DNA from: Streptomyces zhihengii | GTDB lineage: Bacteria; Actinomycetota; Actinomycetes; Streptomycetales; Streptomycetaceae | Length of the DNA: 64,000 bases | Reading direction: 5' to 3' | Assembly: GCF_016919245.1 (NCBI RefSeq) | Contig: NZ_JAFEJA010000001.1 | Span: 1,240,001-1,304,000, forward strand | Part shown: positions 59,938 to 64,000 of the stretch, in pieces | Layout of the letters: every line of letters begins with the position of its first letter | Position numbering within the stretch: the stretch's first letter is position 1 | Notes under the pieces: model-generated | What the model saw: only the letters and a program-made list of their open reading frames with translations | What the model was told of the DNA's origin: nothing | Database searches by the model: none | Made by a program: the position numbers and the translations under genes

Positions 59938-62025
59938 CTAGCGGCGGCTCCGGACCAGGAGCCACAGGAAGTACGGCGTGCCGATGACCGCGGTCATCAG
60001 GCCCGCGCCGAGCTGCGACGGCGCGATGACCGTGCGGCCGAGCAGGTCCGCCGTGCACACGAGGACCGCGCCGAGCAGCATCGAGACGGGCACCACCCGC
60101 ACATGCCGGCGGCCCACCAGGGCGCGCGCGGCGTGCGGGGCCACCAGGCCGACGAAGGCGATGGTGCCCGCCGCCGCCACGGAGGTGGCGCTCAGCAGGA
60201 CCGCGGCCGCGAGGAACCCGAACCGGGTGCGCGAGAGGTTCAGGCCGAGCAGCCGCGGTGTGTTCTCGTCGAGGGAGACGAGGTCCAGTTCGGTGCGCCG
60301 TACGGCGGCCGCGACGGCGGCCACCGTGAGGACGCCCAGCAGCGGCAGCGTGTCCGGCATGGTGCGGCCGTAGGTGGAACCGGACAGCCAGGTGAGCGCC
60401 TTCGTCGCGTTGAACGGGTCGGTCAGCACGATGAGCAGGCTGATGAGGGCCGTGGTGCCGGTGGCGATGCCGATGCCGACGAGGACGAGCCGGTTCTGCT
60501 GGAAGCCGCCCCGCGCGGACAGCCCGAAGACGAAGACCGCGGCGACGGCGGCACCGGCGAAGGCCGCGCCCACGATGCTCCACGAGCCCGCCAGGGGCAC
60601 GGTGGTGACGAGGAGTACGGCGCCGAGGGCCGCGCCGCCGGAGACGCCCATGACGCTGGGGTCGGCGAGCGGGTTGCGGGTCACCGCCTGGATCAGGGTG
60701 CCGGCGAGGGCGAGCGCCGCGCCGGCCAGGATCGCGGCGACGACCCGGGGCACCCGGGTGTCGAGGACGAAGGTGATGGACCGGCCTGCGCTGCCCTGCG
60801 CCCAGTTGACGACGTCGCCGAGGAGCAGTTTGGCGTCGCCGAGGAGCACTCCGGCGATCGTGACGCCGACGAGGGCGGCCACCAGGACGCCGACGGTGGT
60901 GAGGAAGGCGGCGCGGCTGCGGATGCGGAGCCGGTCGACGGCCGCGGCCCCGGCGGTGTCCTTGACGCGGACGGCCATCACCACGAGGAAGACGGCGCCG
61001 ACGATGCTGGTGACGACACCGGTCGGGACGGCGACGGCCAGGTCGGCGCTGACGAAGGTGCGCAGCAGGACGTCGGCGCCGAGCACCAGCCCGGCTCCGG
61101 TCAGTCCGGCGACGGGGATCGCCGTCCGGGACCTGGTGAAGCCGCGGAACCGGCGGGCGAGCGGGCGGACCAGCGCGGGGGCGACGAGTCCGACGAAGCC
61201 GATCGGTCCGGCGAGGGTGACGGAGGCGGCGGACAGCAGCGCGGCGAGCGTGACGACGGTGACGCGGGTGGCGCGGACCGGCACGCCGAGGCCGCGGGCC
61301 GCGTCGTCGCCGAGGGCCAGGGCGTCGACCCTGCGGCCCGCGAGCAGCAGGCCCACGAGGCCGACGAGGGCCAGCGGCAGCATCTGGAGGACGCCGCCGA
61401 AGCCGTTCTGGCCGATGCTGCCCTGGTTCCACTGGTAGAGGCCCTCGGTCTGCTCGGGGAAGAGCAGCAGCAGGCCCTCGGTGACCGAGGCGAGACCGAG
61501 CATCAGGGCGGTGCCGGCGAGGACGAGCCGGACGGTGCCGGCGCCGAGGCCGGAGAGTCCGAGCACGACGGCGGCGGCGGTGAGGCCGCCGATGAGGGCC
61601 ACGCCGGACGAGGCGATGAACGGCAGCGAGACGCCGGTGACCGAGACGACGGCGAGCGCCAGGTAGGAACCGGCGTTCACGGCCAGGGTGTCGGGCGAGG
61701 CGAGCACGTTGCGGCTGACCGCCTGGAGGGCGGCGCCCGCCATGCCGAGGGCGAGTCCGACCATGATCGCGGCGGTCATCCTCGGCAGCCGGGAGGCGAT
61801 GACGACGGACGCGTCGCCGGGCTCGGCCCGGCCGGTGAGCGCCTTCATCACCTCGGACGCGCCGACCGCCGCGGTGCCCTGGGTGATGTCCACCAGGGCG
61901 AGTACCGCGACGAGCAGCACGAGCGCGGCCGTCACCGCGGCCGCGCCCGTCCGCGGCGTGGCCTTCGTCTCCGGCTGTTCCTGCGAAGGCCGGCGGGTGT
62001 CGGGGGTGGTAGCGGTGACGGCCAT
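59938..62025 (-). CDS. Iron-siderophore ABC permease, two FecCD domains fused
   Basis: 695 residues, about twice a FecCD permease, with two copies of the same signatures: GMAGAALQAVSRNVLASPDT and AGTLIQAVTRNPLADPSVMG, and AGPIGFVGLVAPALVR and AGTIAFVGLVAPHAAR. Around twenty helices make a pseudo-dimeric channel, as in FhuB. ATG 62025 begins MAVTATTPD. It is the last gene of an operon with the ATPase and binding protein. It imports ferric siderophore into the cytoplasm. Confidence 0.95.
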   Translation of the reverse strand: MAVTATTPDTRRPSQEQPETKATPRTGAAAVTAALVLLVAVLALVDITQGTAAVGASEVMKALTGRAEPGDASVVIASRLPRMTAAIMVGLALGMAGAALQAVSRNVLASPDTLAVNAGSYLALAVVSVTGVSLPFIASSGVALIGGLTAAAVVLGLSGLGAGTVRLVLAGTALMLGLASVTEGLLLLFPEQTEGLYQWNQGSIGQNGFGGVLQMLPLALVGLVGLLLAGRRVDALALGDDAARGLGVPVRATRVTVVTLAALLSAASVTLAGPIGFVGLVAPALVRPLARRFRGFTRSRTAIPVAGLTGAGLVLGADVLLRTFVSADLAVAVPTGVVTSIVGAVFLVVMAVRVKDTAGAAAVDRLRIRSRAAFLTTVGVLVAALVGVTIAGVLLGDAKLLLGDVVNWAQGSAGRSITFVLDTRVPRVVAAILAGAALALAGTLIQAVTRNPLADPSVMGVSGGAALGAVLLVTTVPLAGSWSIVGAAFAGAAVAAVFVFGLSARGGFQQNRLVLVGIGIATGTTALISLLIVLTDPFNATKALTWLSGSTYGRTMPDTLPLLGVLTVAAVAAAVRRTELDLVSLDENTPRLLGLNLSRTRFGFLAAAVLLSATSVAAAGTIAFVGLVAPHAARALVGRRHVRVVPVSMLLGAVLVCTADLLGRTVIAPSQLGAGLMTAVIGTPYFLWLLVRSRR

Positions 62026-62029
62026 CGCG

Positions 62030-63013
62030 TTACTTCGTGAGCGCGGCGACGACGGCGTCGATGTACGCCTCCATCGAGACGGGTCCGCCGAACATCCAGA
62101 TGCCGTCGTCCAGGCGGTGGACGTTGCCCTTCTTGACGAACTCCAGGTTCTTCCAGACGGCGTTGTCGGCGAGCTCCTTGCCGAACGGGTCGCTGGAGGC
62201 GTCGGTCTTGTTGCCGATGTAGGCGAAGTGGACGTCACCGAGGGAGGTGAGGCCCTCGACGTCGGTGGAGGCCAGACCGTAGGCCGGGTCGCCCTCCATC
62301 TTCCAGGCGTTCTTCAGACCGATCTTCTCGTTGACCGCACCGAGCAGCGAGGTGGCGGTGTACGGGCGGACGGAGACCTGGTTCGACTGGACGTAGCCGT
62401 CCGCGAAGGCGAACCCGGCGCCGCCGAGACCGGCGTCGGCGAGGGCCTTCTTGCCCTCGGCGACCTTGGCGTCGAAGGACTTCCTGGTCTCGTCGGCCTT
62501 CGCCTCGGTGCCGGTGGCCTGGGCGATGAGGTCCAGGTTCTTCAGCATCTGGCCGATCTGGTCCTTGCCGTCGGCCGAGGTGAGGGTGAGGACCGGGGCG
62601 ACCTCGCGGAGCTGCTTCACGGCGGGCGCGGGCAGGTCGCTGGTGGCGACGATCAGGTCGGGCGCGAGGGCGGCCACGGTGTCCATGCTGGGCTCGCCGC
62701 GGGTGCCGATGTCCTTGGGCTCGTTCTTCAGCGGGACGCCCGCGGCCCAGGCCTTGTAGCCCTTGACGTCGGCGACGCCGACGGGGTCGACGCCGAGCGT
62801 CACGAGGCTCTCGACGACGTTCCACTCGGTGCCGACGACCTTCTTGGCGGGGCCGTCGAGCTCGACCTTGGCGCCGGTGGCGTCGGTCAGGGTGATGGAG
62901 GTGGGCTCGGCCGAGGCCTTGTCGGCGTCGTCGGCGGCCGGTTCGGTGGTGCCGCACGCGGACAGGGCGAGCGCCGCGGCGACGGTGGCCGCGGTGGCGA
63001 TGAGGCGTCTCAT
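62030..63013 (-). CDS. Iron-siderophore ABC transporter substrate-binding lipoprotein
   Basis: 327 residues. Signal and lipobox LALSAC (Cys 20), then a class III (FepB/BtuF-like) fold with SITLTDATGAKVELDGPAKK, VGTEWNVVESLVTLGVDPVG and DLIVATSDLP. It binds ferric siderophore outside the membrane. The ATG overlaps the ATPase stop by 4 bp, and the permease start follows its own stop by 4 bp, so the three are one transcript. Confidence 0.95.
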   Translation of the reverse strand: MRRLIATAATVAAALALSACGTTEPAADDADKASAEPTSITLTDATGAKVELDGPAKKVVGTEWNVVESLVTLGVDPVGVADVKGYKAWAAGVPLKNEPKDIGTRGEPSMDTVAALAPDLIVATSDLPAPAVKQLREVAPVLTLTSADGKDQIGQMLKNLDLIAQATGTEAKADETRKSFDAKVAEGKKALADAGLGGAGFAFADGYVQSNQVSVRPYTATSLLGAVNEKIGLKNAWKMEGDPAYGLASTDVEGLTSLGDVHFAYIGNKTDASSDPFGKELADNAVWKNLEFVKKGNVHRLDDGIWMFGGPVSMEAYIDAVVAALTK

Positions 63014-63870
63014 GAGGGTGTGCCGAGCCTTTCGGTTCTGGTGTGGTGGCGGCCTATCGCGCGGGTGCGCAGGCGGCCGGTGAGGGGGTCGGTGTCGACT
63101 TCGATGCGGATGCCGTAGGTGGCGGTGAGCCGCTCGGGCGTCAGCACCTCCTCGGGCAGGCCGTCGGCGATGACGCGTCCGGCTTCGAGGAGTACGACGC
63201 GGTCGGCGACGGCGGCGGCCTGGTCGAGGTCGTGGAGCACGACGCCGACGGCGATCATGTGGTCGTCGGCCAGATCGCGTACCAGGTCGAGGAGTTCGAT
63301 CTGGTAGCGGAGGTCCAGGTACGTGGTCGGTTCGTCGAGCAGCAGGACGCCGGTGTCCTGGGCGAGGCAGCCGGCGAGCCAGACGCGCTGGAGCTGGCCG
63401 CCGGAGAGGTGTTCGGCGCCCCGTTCGGCGAGTTCCTCGACGCCGGTCAGGCGCAGGGCGCGGTCGACGGCCGCCCGGCCGCCCGGGTCGGCTCCGCCCC
63501 AGCGCCCGCGGTACGGGTAGCGGCCGAACTCGACCACGTCCCGGACGGTCAGGCCGCTGGGCGTGGGGCGTGCCTGGGTGAGCAGGGCCACGCGCCGGGA
63601 GAACTCCCGCGGGCTCAGGGCGAGGGCGTCGGTCTCCTCGTCGATGGTGACGGTGGCGCTCCGGGGGCGCTGGAGTCGTGCCAGCGTCCGCAGGAGCGTG
63701 GACTTGCCGCTGCCGTTGGGCCCGACGAGGGCGGTCACACGGCCGGGCCGCAGGGTCATGGCAGCGTCGTGCACGACGTCGACACCGTCATAGGCGACGG
63801 TGACGCCGGTGGCCGACATGGTGTGCCCGCCCACGGTGGGTGCGTTGGCCGCTTCTTCAGCAGATCTCAC
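63010..63870 (-). CDS. Iron-siderophore ABC transporter ATP-binding protein (FepC-like)
   Basis: 286 residues from GTG 63870 (ATG 63819 with GGGCGGG upstream is a real alternative). Walker A GPNGSGKST, Q-loop LLTQARPTPSGLTV, GRYPYRGRWGG, signature LSGGQLQR, Walker B VLLLDEPTTYLD and LHDLDQAA: a standard FecE/FepC ATPase. First gene of the operon. GTG 63870 lies just six bases from the iron box, so transcription may begin at or next to the start codon. Confidence 0.93.
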   Translation of the reverse strand: MRSAEEAANAPTVGGHTMSATGVTVAYDGVDVVHDAAMTLRPGRVTALVGPNGSGKSTLLRTLARLQRPRSATVTIDEETDALALSPREFSRRVALLTQARPTPSGLTVRDVVEFGRYPYRGRWGGADPGGRAAVDRALRLTGVEELAERGAEHLSGGQLQRVWLAGCLAQDTGVLLLDEPTTYLDLRYQIELLDLVRDLADDHMIAVGVVLHDLDQAAAVADRVVLLEAGRVIADGLPEEVLTPERLTATYGIRIEVDTDPLTGRLRTRAIGRHHTRTERLGTPS

Positions 63871-63875
63871 GCTGC

Positions 63876-63894
63876 GAAGGTTAGCCTAACCTAA
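63876..63894. promoter_or_regulatory. Iron box for a DmdR/IdeR-type repressor
   Basis: AGGTTAGCCTAACCT (63878-63892) with flanking bases matches the 19-bp consensus TTAGGTTAGSCTAACCTAA at 17 positions. It stands immediately upstream of the siderophore-uptake operon. Iron-loaded DmdR1/IdeR would bind here and block transcription. This agrees with the operon's function. Confidence 0.92.
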
Positions 63895-63910
63895 ACCTTG
63901 CTGTTCAGCA

Positions 63911-63936
63911 GGGGGCGGAAACTTTTCGCCGCCCCC
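63911..63936. terminator. Hairpin at the right edge (terminator of the neighbouring gene?)
   Basis: GGGGGCGG (63911-63918) pairs perfectly with CCGCCCCC (63929-63936), loop 10 nt. It lies upstream of the iron box, so it probably ends a transcript coming from beyond the window. The remaining bases to 64000 show no gene. Confidence 0.6.
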
Positions 63937-64000
63937 GGCCCCCGACGGCCGGGCGCACGCCCCGGCGCACGGAAGCGCCCACCCGCCCGGGCCACCCGGC

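Overview
The window is high-GC actinobacterial DNA and almost certainly Streptomyces. Third codon positions are nearly all G or C. WhiJ-like XRE/DUF397/anti-sigma-kinase genes, MmyB-type and large AAA+/LuxR regulators, a DUF574 methyltransferase, a mycothiol-dependent-type enzyme, a DasR-like operator and an IdeR/DmdR-type iron box all point the same way. It reads as accessory or arm-proximal chromosome: many regulators, transporters and catabolic modules, and no rRNA, tRNA, CRISPR array, transposase or prophage that I can see. Assignments rest on reading the sequence and on knowledge of the families; no database was searched.

Layout. 1-2.7 kb: the tail of an FMN-reductase-like gene, a 35-bp tandem repeat, then a metabolite symporter coupled to anmK (cell-wall amino-sugar recycling). 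3.0-5.8 kb: a WhiJ-like regulatory island (XRE + DUF397, divergent HATPase protein) and two unknown proteins. 5.9-11.2 kb: a MmyB-type regulator divergent from an operon encoding an XRE protein, an ImmA/IrrE-like metalloprotein, a seven-helix MAB_1171c-like membrane protein and an FAD monooxygenase, with a perfect 14-bp palindrome in between. 11.2-16.2 kb: a xylose module (ROK repressor, xylA, divergent xylB), both ends of which carry arrays of one hairpin repeat family. 16.2-20.6 kb: a HATPase protein with an acidic tail, a 956-residue AAA+/LuxR regulator and a small anchored protein.

20.8-31.4 kb: a secreted beta-propeller/FlgD-Ig protein, a membrane-protein gene that appears frameshifted at a C5 tract next to its AsnC-type regulator, an ABC exporter, a propeller-like protein, an MFS exporter, and an MBL hydrolase divergent from a GlxA-type regulator. 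31.5-35.1 kb: a DinB/maleylpyruvate-isomerase-like enzyme and a three-gene ABC exporter operon with a DasR-like box upstream. 35.2-41.8 kb: a probable N-acyl-D-amino-acid module (deacylase, permease, PLP decarboxylase-like protein, PucR regulator). 42-43.5 kb: SMP-30 lactonase divergent from an AsnC regulator. 43.7-48.8 kb: DUF574 methyltransferase, a NarL two-component system and a divergent ABC-2 exporter.

49-59.8 kb: mostly single genes (GNAT, lipoprotein, HAD, VOC, SUKH, hexapeptide protein, secreted GH5 glycosidase with a triple Cys repeat, isochorismatase-like hydrolase, a 14-copy 9-bp minisatellite, N-formylglutamate amidohydrolase-like, PPOX-like, and a membrane-anchored Cys-rich zinc-ribbon protein). 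59.9-63.9 kb: an iron-siderophore ABC uptake operon (ATPase, lipoprotein, fused double permease) behind an iron box.

No single wholly new system is proven. The candidates most worth following are the XRE-ImmA-MAB_1171c-monooxygenase operon with its palindrome, the repeat arrays bracketing xylAB, the frameshifted transporter, the promoter minisatellite at 57.0 kb, the Cys-rich membrane protein at 58.7 kb and the GH5 C-terminal repeats.
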